Origin: Umezawaea tangerina
GTDB taxonomy: Bacteria > Actinomycetota > Actinomycetes > Mycobacteriales > Pseudonocardiaceae
Direction of reading: 5' to 3'
NCBI RefSeq assembly: GCF_003002815.1
Contig: NZ_PVTF01000007.1
Span: 1 to 64,000, forward strand
DNA length: 64,000 bases
Shown: positions 50,159-59,097 of the stretch, piece by piece
How the letters are laid out: each line of letters begins with the position of its first letter
How positions within the stretch are numbered: the stretch's first letter is position 1
The notes under the pieces: generated by a model
Seen by the model: the letters and a program-made list of their open reading frames with translations, nothing else
What the model was told of the DNA's origin: nothing
The model's database searches: none
Made by a program: the position numbers and the translations under genes

Positions 50159-51100
50159 ATGGCTACGACGAGGCGGATCCAGTACCACGAGTACGGCGGG
50201 CCCGAGGTCATGCGGCTCGAGGACTTCGAGCCGGTGCGGCCCGGTCCCGGCCAGGTCCTGGTCCGGGTGCGGGCGGCGGCGGTCAACCCGTTGGACTGGA
50301 AGATCCGCAACGGCACGATGAAGCTGATGACCGGCCGGAGCTTCCCTCGGGCGATGGGCAACGACTTCGCCGGTGTGGTCGAGGCCGTGGGGGAGGGCGT
50401 GACCCGGATCCGGGTCGGCGACGAGGTGCTCGGCGGGGCGCAGCTCAAGGCCTCGGGGGCGTTCGCGGAGGTGGTCGTCGCCGAGGAGAAGGCGGTCGTG
50501 CGCAAGCCCGAGGGGCTCTCGTTCGAGGAGGCCGCGGTGCTCCCGACCGTCGGGATCACCGCGTACCAGGCCCTGTTCGGCAAGAACAGGGTGCGGTCGG
50601 GGCAGGCCGTCTTCGTCCACGGCTGCCTGGGCGGGGTCGGCCGCGCCGCCACCCAGCTCGCCCTGGCCCGCGGCGCGGTGGTCGGGGGCAGCTGCCGCCC
50701 CGCCTCCGCCGACGTCGCCCGAGACCTCGGCCTGTCCCCGGTCGTGGGGTTCGACTTCGACCCGCGGAGGCTCGGTGAGCGGTTCGACGTCGTCCTGGAC
50801 ACGGCGGGCACGCTCCCGGCCAAGGCCGCGCGGACGATGCTGACGCCCGGCGGCCGCGTCGTCGACATCACCCCCACTCCCGCGAAGTTCGCCAGGAGCG
50901 CGGTGTCGGCGCGCTACCAGGTCCTGATCGCCCAGTCGGTCACGGGGGACCTGGAGGAGGTCGCGCGAGCCGCCGGGCAGGGCGCGCTGCGCCTGCCGAT
51001 CGCCCGCACGGTGCCGCTGGCCGACGCCGTCGACGCCCTCGCCGAACTGGAGCTCAAGGGCACGCCGAAGGGCGGCAAGCTCGTCATCACGACCGGTTAG
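50159..51100 (+). CDS. NADP-dependent oxidoreductase, quinone-reductase type MDR
   Basis: 313 residues. N-terminal YHEYGGPEVMRLEDFEPVRPGPGQVLVRVRAAAVNPLDWKIR and GNDFAGVVEAVGEGV, then the nucleotide site VFVHGCLGGVGRAATQLALARG and VLDTAGT. No zinc ligands. Similar to NADPH:quinone reductases/enoyl reductases. The ATG follows GAGGTGGAGG. Under likely control of the divergent TetR protein, it would detoxify quinones or enones. Confidence 0.92.
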   Translation: MATTRRIQYHEYGGPEVMRLEDFEPVRPGPGQVLVRVRAAAVNPLDWKIRNGTMKLMTGRSFPRAMGNDFAGVVEAVGEGVTRIRVGDEVLGGAQLKASGAFAEVVVAEEKAVVRKPEGLSFEEAAVLPTVGITAYQALFGKNRVRSGQAVFVHGCLGGVGRAATQLALARGAVVGGSCRPASADVARDLGLSPVVGFDFDPRRLGERFDVVLDTAGTLPAKAARTMLTPGGRVVDITPTPAKFARSAVSARYQVLIAQSVTGDLEEVARAAGQGALRLPIARTVPLADAVDALAELELKGTPKGGKLVITTG

Positions 51101-51134
51101 CCGACCGCCGCCCGGTCCGGCGGACAATGGGCCG

Positions 51135-51827
51135 GTGACCCAGGAGCGAACCCGCGGCCCGGTCCCGCCCACCGGCGGGGCCGGGCGCGGCGTGGTGGAC
51201 GGCGCCTTCCGCGTGCTGCACGCCCTGCCGGAGACCGGCGTCCCGCGTCAGGTGGCGCGGCTCGCCGAGCTCACCGGACTGCCGCGGCCGACCGTCCACC
51301 GGCTGCTCGGCCAGCTGCGCCAGGCCGGGGCGGTCGACCTGGTGGACGGCCGGTGGGTGCTCGCCGCGGACCTGCTGGGACTGGCCCGGCGGGTCGAGCC
51401 GCTCGGCGGGCTGCGCGAGTCGGCCGCCCCGGTGATCCGGGGGCTGCGCGCCCAGACCGGTGCGGCGGTGTCGCTGGTCGTGCCGGACCGGGCGGCGTTC
51501 GTCGCGCTGGAGATGGTGCCGGGGCAGGAGGCGCTGCCGATCGACGCGCGGCCGGGCGCGGCGATGCCCACCACGACCGCCGCGGGCATCGTGCTCGACG
51601 ACGGCCGGACACCGTCCCCGCGCCGCCGGGGGTTCGGCGCCGCGGTCGACGACCAGGACGTGCTCGAAGGGCTCACCTGCTACGCCACGACCGTCGCGCT
51701 GCCCGGCGGCGGGCGGGCGGCGTTGCAGATCGCCACCCCGGCGGCCCGCCCGGCGGACCGGTTCGCCGCCGCGGTGCACCACGCGGCGCGCGCCCTGGAG
51801 CGGCGGGCCGCCGCTCTCGTCCGCTGA
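51135..51827 (+). CDS. IclR-family transcriptional regulator
   Basis: 230 residues. HTH: FRVLHALPETGVPRQVARLAELTGLPRPTVHRLLGQLRQAGAV. The effector domain is shorter than usual (IRGLRAQTGAAVSLVVPDRAAFVALEMVPG ... GAAMPTTTAAGIVL), and the conserved middle seems compressed. GTG start, 34 bp after the reductase gene and 76 bp before an SDR gene, all on the plus strand. A palindrome before the SDR gene is its likely target. Confidence 0.87.
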   Translation: MTQERTRGPVPPTGGAGRGVVDGAFRVLHALPETGVPRQVARLAELTGLPRPTVHRLLGQLRQAGAVDLVDGRWVLAADLLGLARRVEPLGGLRESAAPVIRGLRAQTGAAVSLVVPDRAAFVALEMVPGQEALPIDARPGAAMPTTTAAGIVLDDGRTPSPRRRGFGAAVDDQDVLEGLTCYATTVALPGGGRAALQIATPAARPADRFAAAVHHAARALERRAAALVR

Positions 51828-51866
51828 GCGGACAACGCCTCGAACCCGCCCGCCGACTCCGCCACC

Positions 51867-51883
51867 GTGTGTCGCCTACACAC
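51867..51883. promoter_or_regulatory. Palindrome before the SDR gene
   Basis: GTGTGT-CGCCT-ACACAC, perfect 6-bp arms around 5 bp, 20 bp before the start codon at 51904. Possible operator for the upstream IclR protein. Confidence 0.5.
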
Positions 51884-51903
51884 ATCACGGAGGAGTGCTT
51901 CTC

Positions 51904-52629
51904 ATGGCGGACCAGAAGATCGTGCTCGTCACCGGGGCGAGCCGAGGGCTGGGGCGGGGCATGGCCCGACGGCTCGCCGAGGCGGGCATGGCGGTGCTGG
52001 GCACCTACCGGACCACCGAGCCGCCGAACGCGGACCTGCCGTTCCTGCGCCTCGACACCGCCCGGCACGAGACGTTCCCGGAGTTCGTCGAGGCGGTGCG
52101 GGCGACCGTGCGCGAGCGGTACGGCGTCGAGCGGATCGACCACCTCGTGAACAACGCGGGCATCGGCATCCACGCGCCGTACGCGGAGACAACGCCCGAG
52201 CAGTTCGACGAGCTGGTGGCGACCAACCTCAAGGGCCCGTACTTCCTGACCCAGCGGCTGCTGCCGCTGATCAACGAGGGCGGGCGGGTGCTCAACGTGA
52301 CCACCGCGCTGACCCGCGGCGTCGTGCCGGGGATGTCCGCCTACGCGGCCGTGAAGGGCGCGGTCGAGGTGCTCACCCGCTACCAGGCCGTCGAGCTGGC
52401 GGACCGGTCGATCGCGGTGAACGCGTTGATGGGCGGAGCGGTGGACACCGACTTCGGCGGCGGCATCATGCACTCGCCGCAGGTCCAGGACCTGGCCGCG
52501 CACACCATCGCGTGGAACCGGATCGCCGCGGTCGACGACATCGCCGCGGCCGTCCCGGCCATCCTGTCCGACGGCTTCCGGTGGGCGACCGGGAGCATCG
52601 TCGACCTCAGCGGCGGTCAGAGCGTCTGA
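51904..52629 (+). CDS. Short-chain dehydrogenase/reductase
   Basis: 241 residues. TGASRGLGRG cofactor motif, NNAGIGIHAPY, catalytic-position Thr/Ser in LNVTTALTRG and YAAVKGAVE with Tyr and Lys. In the SSALT-like position the usual Ser is Thr (VTTA), a tolerated variant or a change in activity. The C-terminal GSIVDLSGGQSV is classical. ATG follows GGAGGAG. Probably an NADP(H)-linked reductase of a small carbonyl compound. Confidence 0.9.
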   Translation: MADQKIVLVTGASRGLGRGMARRLAEAGMAVLGTYRTTEPPNADLPFLRLDTARHETFPEFVEAVRATVRERYGVERIDHLVNNAGIGIHAPYAETTPEQFDELVATNLKGPYFLTQRLLPLINEGGRVLNVTTALTRGVVPGMSAYAAVKGAVEVLTRYQAVELADRSIAVNALMGGAVDTDFGGGIMHSPQVQDLAAHTIAWNRIAAVDDIAAAVPAILSDGFRWATGSIVDLSGGQSV

Positions 52630-52794
52630 GCGCCGGCCGCGCCGCGGGCTCCTCCGCGCGGACGGTCTCCGAGGGCGACCCCGGAGACCATCGTCCGCTT
52701 CCGCCGGTCGATATTTGTAGTCAACCCTAAAATTGGGGTCTACTCTACGAATGTCCGGGGACCACCCCCGCGTCGACCGACAGGAGAAGCCGTC

Positions 52795-53637
52795 ATGATC
52801 CTCATCACCACCGCGGGAAAGGTCGGCGCGGAGGCGGCGCGGCTGCTGGCCCGCCGGGAGGTGCCCGTGCGGGTCCTGGTCCGCGACCCGGTGAAGGCGG
52901 CCGCGCTGGAACGGGACGGCGTCGAGGTCGTCCGGGGCGACCTGGCGGAGCGGGCCGACGTCGACGCGGCGGTCAAGGGCGTCTCGGCCGTCGTGCTGGT
53001 GAGCCCGGCGGTCCCCGCCCAGGAGGTGGCCGTCGTCGACAGCGCCGTCCACGCGGGAGTCGGTCACGTCGTGAAGATCACCAGCAAGGCCTCGGCGGAC
53101 TCGCCGATCCCGCGGCGGCGCCACCAGGCCGGGATCGAGGACGCCCTGACCGCCTCCGGTCTCGGCTGCACCCTGCTGCGCAACAACGCCTACATGCAGA
53201 ACTTCCTCATGCTGGCACCAGGGATCGCCAGGACCGACGGGTTCGGCTCGTCCACGGGCGACGGTCGCGTCGGCATGGTGGACACGCGCGACGTGGCCGC
53301 CGTCGCCGCGGAGATCGCCGTCGCGCCCGCCGCGCACGCGGGGAAGACCTACTGGCCCACCGGTCCCGAGAGCCTGTCCTACGCGGACGCGGCGGCCGTG
53401 CTCACGAGGGTGCTCGGCAGGACGATCACCTTTCACCCCCTCACGTTCGAGGAGCAGAAGCGGGCGATGGTCGACGTCGGCGTCCCGGAGGCGGTCGCCG
53501 CGATGAACGCCCAGGCGCTCTCCCTGTTCGCCGAAGGGGACTCCGACTGGGTCACCGACGACGTGCCCGCGATCCTGGGCAGGCGCGCGCGGTCGTTCGA
53601 GCGGTTCGCCACCGACCACCTCGCCGCGTTCTCCTGA
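52795..53637 (+). CDS. NmrA-like NAD(P)-binding protein (atypical SDR, quinone-reductase 2-like)
   Basis: 280 residues. Starts MILITTAGKVGAEAARLLARREVPVRVLVRDP, a degenerate Gly-rich NAD(P) motif where the typical GATGxxG is TTAGKVG. Later motifs are VRGDLAERADVDAAVKGVSAVVLVSP and LLRNNAYMQNFL. Members include redox sensors and NADPH:quinone reductases (QorB). The upstream AT-rich segment (52710-52745) may hold an HxlR-type operator, but no regulator gene is adjacent. Confidence 0.88.
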   Translation: MILITTAGKVGAEAARLLARREVPVRVLVRDPVKAAALERDGVEVVRGDLAERADVDAAVKGVSAVVLVSPAVPAQEVAVVDSAVHAGVGHVVKITSKASADSPIPRRRHQAGIEDALTASGLGCTLLRNNAYMQNFLMLAPGIARTDGFGSSTGDGRVGMVDTRDVAAVAAEIAVAPAAHAGKTYWPTGPESLSYADAAAVLTRVLGRTITFHPLTFEEQKRAMVDVGVPEAVAAMNAQALSLFAEGDSDWVTDDVPAILGRRARSFERFATDHLAAFS

Positions 53638-53718
53638 CGCACCCGTTCCCGCGGCGGACCGACCCGCCGCGCCGGGAACTGGCAGAGTCCCGGTGGCGCG
53701 GTGCGGAAGGGGTGCGGG

Positions 53719-54735
53719 GTGGGCAGGTCGAAGCCGACGATCAGCGATGTCGCGGAGCGGGCGGACGTCTCGCGGGCGACGGTGTCGCGGGTCATGAACA
53801 ACGAGCCCGGTGCCTCCCCGCGGGTGCGGGAGCGGGTGCGCCGGGCGATGGCCGAGCTGGGGTACGAGCCCGACCAGACGGCGCGGGCGCTGGCGTCCGG
53901 GCGGCAGCGGGCGGTGGACGTCGTGGCCATCACGAACGGGCCGGTCGTCGAGTGGCTGGGGTCGCACCCGTACTACAGCCGGGTGCTGGCCGGGGTCACC
54001 TCGGCGTTGGAGGGCACCGACGTGCAGGTCCGCGTGCAGGCCCTGTCCAGTCCCGACGACTTCGCCGCGGTGGACGCGATCGCGGCGCGGGCCACCGTCG
54101 GCGTGGTGCTGGCCGACGTCCCGCTCGCCGCTGCCCTGAGGTTCCGGCAGCGGTGCCGCCGGGTGGTGTCCTTGGCGGCGACGTCGTCGTCGATGCCCGC
54201 GGTCGAGGCCGACAACGCCGGTGGCGCGCACGCGGCCGTCGAGTACCTGCACCGGTCGGGCAGGCGGCGGATCGCGGCCGTCCACGGTCCGGGGCACAGC
54301 GCGGACGCCCGCGAGCGCGAGGAGGGCTACCTGCGCGCGATCCGTGAGCTCGGGCTGCCCGAGTTCGTCGAGCGCGGGGAGTTCCGGCGGGAGGACGGCC
54401 ACCTCGCCGCGCGCAGGCTGCTGGCGGCGCACCCGGAGGTCGACGCGGTGTTCGTGGCCTGCGACCTCATGGCGGCGGGCGCCGTGCAGGCGATCACCGC
54501 GCTCGGCCGGAAGGTCCCCGACGACGTGGCCGTCGTGGGGTTCGACGACAGCGTGGCCGCGGTGTGCGCGAACCCGCCGTTGACCACGATGCGCATGCCG
54601 GTGGAGGAGATGGCGGTCGCGGCGACCCGGCTGCTGCTCGACGGCACCATCGCCTCCGGGTACCGGCGGCGCCTGCCCGTCGAGCTGGTGGTGCGCGACA
54701 GCACTGGGCCGGGCTCAGCGGTCGCGCCCCGCTGA
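53719..54735 (+). CDS. LacI-family transcriptional regulator
   Basis: 338 residues from the GTG with GGAAGGGG upstream. N-terminal HTH TISDVAERADVSRATVSRVMNNEPGASPRVRERVRRAMAELGYEPD and the hinge ARALASGRQR, followed by the sugar-binding fold ending in DDVAVVGFDDS and LTTMRMPVEEMA. Convergent with, and overlapping by 21 bp, an MFS gene for a sugar-efflux-like transporter, so it may sense a sugar or its transport substrate. Confidence 0.94.
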   Translation: MGRSKPTISDVAERADVSRATVSRVMNNEPGASPRVRERVRRAMAELGYEPDQTARALASGRQRAVDVVAITNGPVVEWLGSHPYYSRVLAGVTSALEGTDVQVRVQALSSPDDFAAVDAIAARATVGVVLADVPLAAALRFRQRCRRVVSLAATSSSMPAVEADNAGGAHAAVEYLHRSGRRRIAAVHGPGHSADAREREEGYLRAIRELGLPEFVERGEFRREDGHLAARRLLAAHPEVDAVFVACDLMAAGAVQAITALGRKVPDDVAVVGFDDSVAAVCANPPLTTMRMPVEEMAVAATRLLLDGTIASGYRRRLPVELVVRDSTGPGSAVAPR

Positions 54736-55932
54736 GCGGGCCATGACGGCCAGGCCGGCGGTCGCGGCGAGGGCGAGCGCGGCCGGGATGAGGAACACCA
54801 GCGGCAGCCCCATCCCGGCGGCGCCGATCCCGCCCGCCAGCCCGCCCAGCGCGGAGCTCAGCGCGGTCGAGCTCAGGAAGACGGCCGAGGCGGTGGCCAC
54901 GGCCGTCGGGAGCAGCCGCTGGGCGACGATGATCCCGAGCGCGGCGAAGACGCCCCACACCCCGCCCATGAAGACCTGTCCCGCGAACAGCCCCGCGGCG
55001 GTGCCGGTCAACGCGAAGCAGAGGTTCGCGGCGACCCCGAGACCGGCGCCGAGCACCATCAGGCGCAGCATCCCGGTCCGCCGCGCCACGACCACGGCCA
55101 GCGGCATCAGGACGATCTCGACCAGCGGCTGGATCCCGATCACCGCGCCGCTGAGCCCGGCGGGGAACGCGAGCCGGTCGTCCATGTAGATCGGCAGGTA
55201 CGCGTACTTGATCGACTCCCCGGCGTAGACCAGGACGTAGAGCGCCGTGAAGGCGAGCAGCGGCAGCATCGCCCGCACACCGGGGCCGCGCAGGACCTCT
55301 CCCACCGCCGCGGGCGCCGCCTCGACCCGCGGTGCCCGCAGGGTCCCGATCGGGACCACCTGGGCGAGCGTGCAGACCGCCGTCGCGACCAGCATCGTGC
55401 GCGACGACGTGTGCGCGGCCAGGAAGGAGCCCGCCACCGGGCCGACCACCCAGCCCGCCGTCAACGCCATCCGCACCACGGCCACCACCCCGTCGTCACC
55501 CGGACGGGGGTGGGCCGTCATCTCGTCGTGGACGGCGGCGAACAGCTGCGAGGTGGCGGCACCGGCGAACGCGAGCACGACGGCGCTCAGGACGTAGGGC
55601 ATCCACAGCCGCGTCGAGCACGCGATCCCCACCCACCCGGCGAAGCCCGCGACCGCGCACCCGCGGAACAGCCCCAGGCGGTGACCGGTGCGGTCCGACC
55701 GCGCCCCCACCAGGTAACCGGCCACCGGCGCGGTGAGGTTGGTCAGGTAGAACAGCCCCGCCGCGGTCAGCGACCCGCCCAGCTCGTCGACCAGGAACGA
55801 CGCGATCCGCGGCGCCGCGGCCGAGAACCCGAGCCCGGACAGGAACAACGCCATCGCGGCGCCCCGGTACAGCGGTGACGCCAGCGTCGACCGCACCGCG
55901 GATCCGCGCCGGTCCGTCGTCAGGTCTTCCAC
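54715..55932 (-). CDS. MFS transporter, sugar-efflux (SET)-like
   Basis: 405 residues with 12 predicted membrane helices. Motif A-like loops are VGARSDRTGHRLG (between helices 2 and 3) and VVARRTGMLRLM in the second half. The LNLTAPVAGYL and FAAVHDEMTAHPRPGDDG segments resemble SetA/SetB-type proton-driven sugar exporters. GTG start. Convergent with the LacI gene, whose last bases it overlaps. Confidence 0.87.
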   Translation of the reverse strand: MEDLTTDRRGSAVRSTLASPLYRGAAMALFLSGLGFSAAAPRIASFLVDELGGSLTAAGLFYLTNLTAPVAGYLVGARSDRTGHRLGLFRGCAVAGFAGWVGIACSTRLWMPYVLSAVVLAFAGAATSQLFAAVHDEMTAHPRPGDDGVVAVVRMALTAGWVVGPVAGSFLAAHTSSRTMLVATAVCTLAQVVPIGTLRAPRVEAAPAAVGEVLRGPGVRAMLPLLAFTALYVLVYAGESIKYAYLPIYMDDRLAFPAGLSGAVIGIQPLVEIVLMPLAVVVARRTGMLRLMVLGAGLGVAANLCFALTGTAAGLFAGQVFMGGVWGVFAALGIIVAQRLLPTAVATASAVFLSSTALSSALGGLAGGIGAAGMGLPLVFLIPAALALAATAGLAVMARSAGRDR

Positions 55933-56029
55933 GGGCGCTCCTGTGCTCAGCAGTCGGGGGTGTACCGAGGGTCCGCCGGACGGTAGGGGCGAGAGCGGTT
56001 CCAGGAGAAGCGCCGACGGGGGCGGTCGA

Positions 56030-56174
56030 CCAGGGCGTCGTCGCCACGACCGTCCAGGACATCGCCTCAGCCGCGGGGGTGGCCACGGCGGCGGTGTGCG
56101 CGAGGGTCGGCATCGACGACGACCGCTTCCGGGCGGCCGCGGACCGGGTCACCGACGCGGTGGTCCGCGGCTAG
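56030..56174 (+). pseudogene. Remnant of a TetR-family HTH
   Basis: The plus-strand frame ending at 56174 reads VATTVQDIASAAGVATAAVCARVGIDDDRFRAAAD, the start of a TetR DNA-binding domain in which the Tyr of the usual AAVYA turn is Cys. It stops after ~45 residues without an effector domain or a convincing start codon. It looks like the 5' stump of a lost regulator, 50 bp before the LysE gene, and is unlikely to be functional. Confidence 0.45.
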
Positions 56175-56224
56175 GGGGCGGTGATGCTTGCCCGGCGGCA
56201 CCCCCGGATCGGTAGGATCACCCC

Positions 56225-56866
56225 ATGCCCACGTCGGAAGCACTGGTGGCGTTCGCGCTGACCTCGTTCGTGCTCATCGTCATCCCCGGACCGAGCGTGC
56301 TCTTCGTGATCGGCCGCGCGCTGTCCTACGGGCGGCGCGGTGCTCTGATGAGCGTGCTGGGCAACGAGCTCGGGGCACTCGTGCTCGCGGCGGCGGTCGC
56401 GTTCGGAGTGGGCTCGATCGTGGCCGGGTCCATCATGCTGTTCACCGCCATCAAGCTGCTCGGGGCGGTGTACCTCCTCTTCCTCGGCGTGCAGGCGATC
56501 CGCCACCGCAAGGAGGGCGGCGCGGGCGACGTGGAGTCGGACCGGCGCGTGGTGAGGCCCGCGGCCATGCTGCGCCAGGGTTTCGCCGTGGGCGTGACGA
56601 ACCCGAAGACCATCGTGTTCTTCGTCGCCGTGCTGCCGCAGTTCGTGAGCTTCGAGGCGGGTTCCATCCCGTTCCAGATGCTGGTCCTCAGCCTGCTGTT
56701 CATCACGATCGCGTTCGTGTTCGACGCGGCCTGGGCGCTGCTCGCAGGCACCGCGCGCGCGTGGTTCGCCCGGTCCCCGCGCCGCATGTCGGCCATGCGC
56801 GCGAGCGGCGGCGTCATGATGGTCGGCCTCGCCGGGGGCTTGGCGCTCACCGGCAACAAGGGGTAG
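56225..56866 (+). CDS. LysE/RhtB-family amino-acid exporter
   Basis: 213 residues with about six membrane helices. It starts ALVAFALTSFVLIVIPGPSVLFVIGRALSYGRRGAL, the classical PGP motif of LysE/RhtB. The GVTNPKTIVFFVAVLPQFV segment is also diagnostic. It exports amino acids such as homoserine, threonine or lysine, or related compounds. ATG; no co-transcribed partner except possibly the degraded TetR upstream. A hairpin follows. Confidence 0.92.
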   Translation: MPTSEALVAFALTSFVLIVIPGPSVLFVIGRALSYGRRGALMSVLGNELGALVLAAAVAFGVGSIVAGSIMLFTAIKLLGAVYLLFLGVQAIRHRKEGGAGDVESDRRVVRPAAMLRQGFAVGVTNPKTIVFFVAVLPQFVSFEAGSIPFQMLVLSLLFITIAFVFDAAWALLAGTARAWFARSPRRMSAMRASGGVMMVGLAGGLALTGNKG

Positions 56867-56910
56867 GCGCAGCCGCTCCACGTCGACGCCGAGGTCGCTC
56901 GGGTCGGTGT

Positions 56911-56955
56911 GCGGAAATCCCGGATTCGCGAATTGCGCGGGTCCGGGATTTCCGC
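56911..56955 (+). terminator. Hairpin after the LysE gene
   Basis: GCGGAAATCCCGGA (56911-56924) and TCCGGGATTTCCGC (56942-56955), perfect 14-bp arms with a 17-nt loop, 44 bp after the stop. Confidence 0.8.
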
Positions 56956-57443
56956 CTACCGGCAAGTCCTCGTCCGTCAGGGGTGGGGAATGAGGTCTGA
57001 AGAACGGTCCTGATCCGCTGTGCGGAGGGGCGCTCGAAAACACGTCCGCCGATCGGGCGATCTTCCGGGGCGCTCCCGCGGTGTGGCGGCGGAATTCGCG
57101 GGTCGAGGCCGATCTTGGTGCCGAGGGTGGTGGGTGCGTGCCCTGGTCGGGGTCCACGCTCGTGGCGGTGACCGTCCACTTCGTCCACTCCGGGTCACCG
57201 GGACAAATTGACGAACAGCATTCATATTTGAGCCGGAGAAGAATTCGTGCAAGAATCCGCCGCTCTTGTTGCAAAAGTTCTGCGATAACCTCGTGCGGAT
57301 GATTTTTCGTCGAAAAGTGAACCGCGTCACGCCCCGTTTCGAATGACATGCGATCGTCCGACGAGGGAGTCGGGCGGTATTCGATCTGATCGTGAACTCC
57401 GCGGGCCGCGGCGTCGTGCCGTCCGCGGATGAAGGGATGGAGC
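56956..57443. other. Promoter interval of the DUF4331 operon
   Basis: About 490 bp with no convincing gene. Its second half (57190-57330) is among the AT-richest parts of the window, with runs such as TTGCAAAAGTTC and GATTTTTCGTCG, and should carry the operon promoter. I see no clear operator palindrome. Confidence 0.5.
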
Positions 57444-59030
57444 ATGTCAGCACCGCCTCGCCCACGTCGCAGGCGACGTGTGGCGGTCGCGTTGATCGCG
57501 GCTGGTAGCACCTTGCTCACCGCCGGTCTGGTCGGGTTCGGGCCCGGCACGGCCGGGGCGTCGAGCCACCGGGAAGCCCCGCTGATCGCGGGCGACCCGC
57601 CGGTGGACAACACCGACGTGTACGCGTTCGTCAGCCCCGACAAGCCGGACACCGTCACCCTGGTGGCGAACTGGTACCCGTTCCAGGAGCCCAACGGCGG
57701 CCCGAACTTCTACCCGTGGGCGACCGACGCCCGCTACGACATCAACATCGACAACGACGGCGACGCGCGCCCCGACCTGACCTACCGGTGGACGTTCACC
57801 AACCAGGACAAGCGCGGGAAGTCGACCTTCCTCTACGACAACGGACCCGTCACCTCGCTCGACGACGAGAACCTGCTGTTCCGGCAGAGCTACACGCTGG
57901 AGGTCATCGACGGGAACGGGCGTTCGAAGCGGCTGGTCAGATCGGGCCCGGTCGCACCGTCCAACACCGGCGCGGCGTCGATGCCGGACTACGGGACGCT
58001 GCGGAACCAGGCGATCACGGACGTGCCGGGTGGCGGGAAGTCGTTCGTCGGGCAGGCCGACGACTCGTTCTTCCTCGACCTGCGGGTGTTCGACCTGCTC
58101 TACGGCGGCAACCTGTCCGAGGTCGGGCAGGACACGCTCAAGGGCTACAACGTGAACACGATCGCCTTGCAGGTGCCGAAGTCCGCGTTGGCGCTCAAGG
58201 GCGACGCGACGCGCAACCCGGTGATCGGCGTGTGGAGCGACACCGAGCGGCAGTCCATGCTGCTCACGCCGGGCCAGTCCAAGCCGCTCGGACCGTTCGT
58301 CCAGGTCTCGCGGCTGGGCAACCCGCTGGTCAACGAGGTCGTCGTGCCCGCGGGGCTCAAGGACAAGTTCAACTCCCTGACCCCCGACCAGGACGCGAAG
58401 GTCCCCGACCTGGTCAGCCGGGTGACCGACCCCGAGGTGCCCAGGCTGATCCAGGGCATCTACGGGCTGCCCGCGCCCGCCGCTCCGCGCACCGACCTGG
58501 TGGAGATCTTCCTGACGGGCATCACCACGAAGACGCCGGGTCCGATCAAGGCGGACCTGAACTCGCAGCTCGACAACGCGGACGTGAACCCGAAGCGGTT
58601 CGTGCCCTCCGAGCAGCTGCGGCTCAACACCTCGGTGCCGGTGGCCGCGCAGCCCAACCGGCTGGGCGTGCTGGCGAACGACCTGCAGGGCTACCCGAAC
58701 GGTCGCAGGCTGACCGACGACGTGGTCGACATCGAGGTGCAGGCGCTCGAGGGCGCGGCCGTGAGCGGGATCGTGCCCGCGCTGGCGGCGGGTGACGCGG
58801 TGAACGCCAACGACAAGGCGTTCGGCACGTCGTTCCCGTACGTCGCACTGCCCGCCAACACCGGGGTCAACACGCAGTCGGGTGGCGCCGCGACGCCTCC
58901 CGGTGGTGGCGGCGGTGGGTTCCCGGCCGGTCCGGTGCTCAACGTGCTGCTCGCGGCCCTGCTGATCGGGTCCGGCGCGTGGCTGCTCCGGCGGCGTCCG
59001 CGGTGGACGACCGCTCCGGCCACGGCCTAG
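57444..59030 (+). CDS. Exported DUF4331 protein
   Basis: 528 residues. An Arg-rich start and hydrophobic helix (VAVALIAAGSTLLTAGLVGF) form a signal peptide. The domain begins SSHREAPLIAGDPPVDNTDVYAFVSP, the hallmark of DUF4331. A Gly-rich linker then leads to a C-terminal membrane helix (VLNVLLAALLIGSGAWLL) and basic tail, a surface anchor without LPxTG. The ATG follows GGAG. First gene of a four-gene set with TPR, NicO-type and lipoprotein genes. The biochemical role of the family is unknown; Asp-rich loops (DINIDNDGD) may bind calcium. Confidence 0.9.
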   Translation: MSAPPRPRRRRRVAVALIAAGSTLLTAGLVGFGPGTAGASSHREAPLIAGDPPVDNTDVYAFVSPDKPDTVTLVANWYPFQEPNGGPNFYPWATDARYDINIDNDGDARPDLTYRWTFTNQDKRGKSTFLYDNGPVTSLDDENLLFRQSYTLEVIDGNGRSKRLVRSGPVAPSNTGAASMPDYGTLRNQAITDVPGGGKSFVGQADDSFFLDLRVFDLLYGGNLSEVGQDTLKGYNVNTIALQVPKSALALKGDATRNPVIGVWSDTERQSMLLTPGQSKPLGPFVQVSRLGNPLVNEVVVPAGLKDKFNSLTPDQDAKVPDLVSRVTDPEVPRLIQGIYGLPAPAAPRTDLVEIFLTGITTKTPGPIKADLNSQLDNADVNPKRFVPSEQLRLNTSVPVAAQPNRLGVLANDLQGYPNGRRLTDDVVDIEVQALEGAAVSGIVPALAAGDAVNANDKAFGTSFPYVALPANTGVNTQSGGAATPPGGGGGGFPAGPVLNVLLAALLIGSGAWLLRRRPRWTTAPATA

Positions 59031-59097
59031 CTGTTCCTCCCCGTGGCGCGCCTCTCCCGCGCGCCACGGGGCCTGCACCGACCCGGAGGTCTCCCCG

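Noticed and set aside
52710-52745. AT-rich imperfect repeat before the NmrA-like gene as an operator
   Set aside because: The arms match at only a few positions and no regulator gene is adjacent, so it was not listed as a site.
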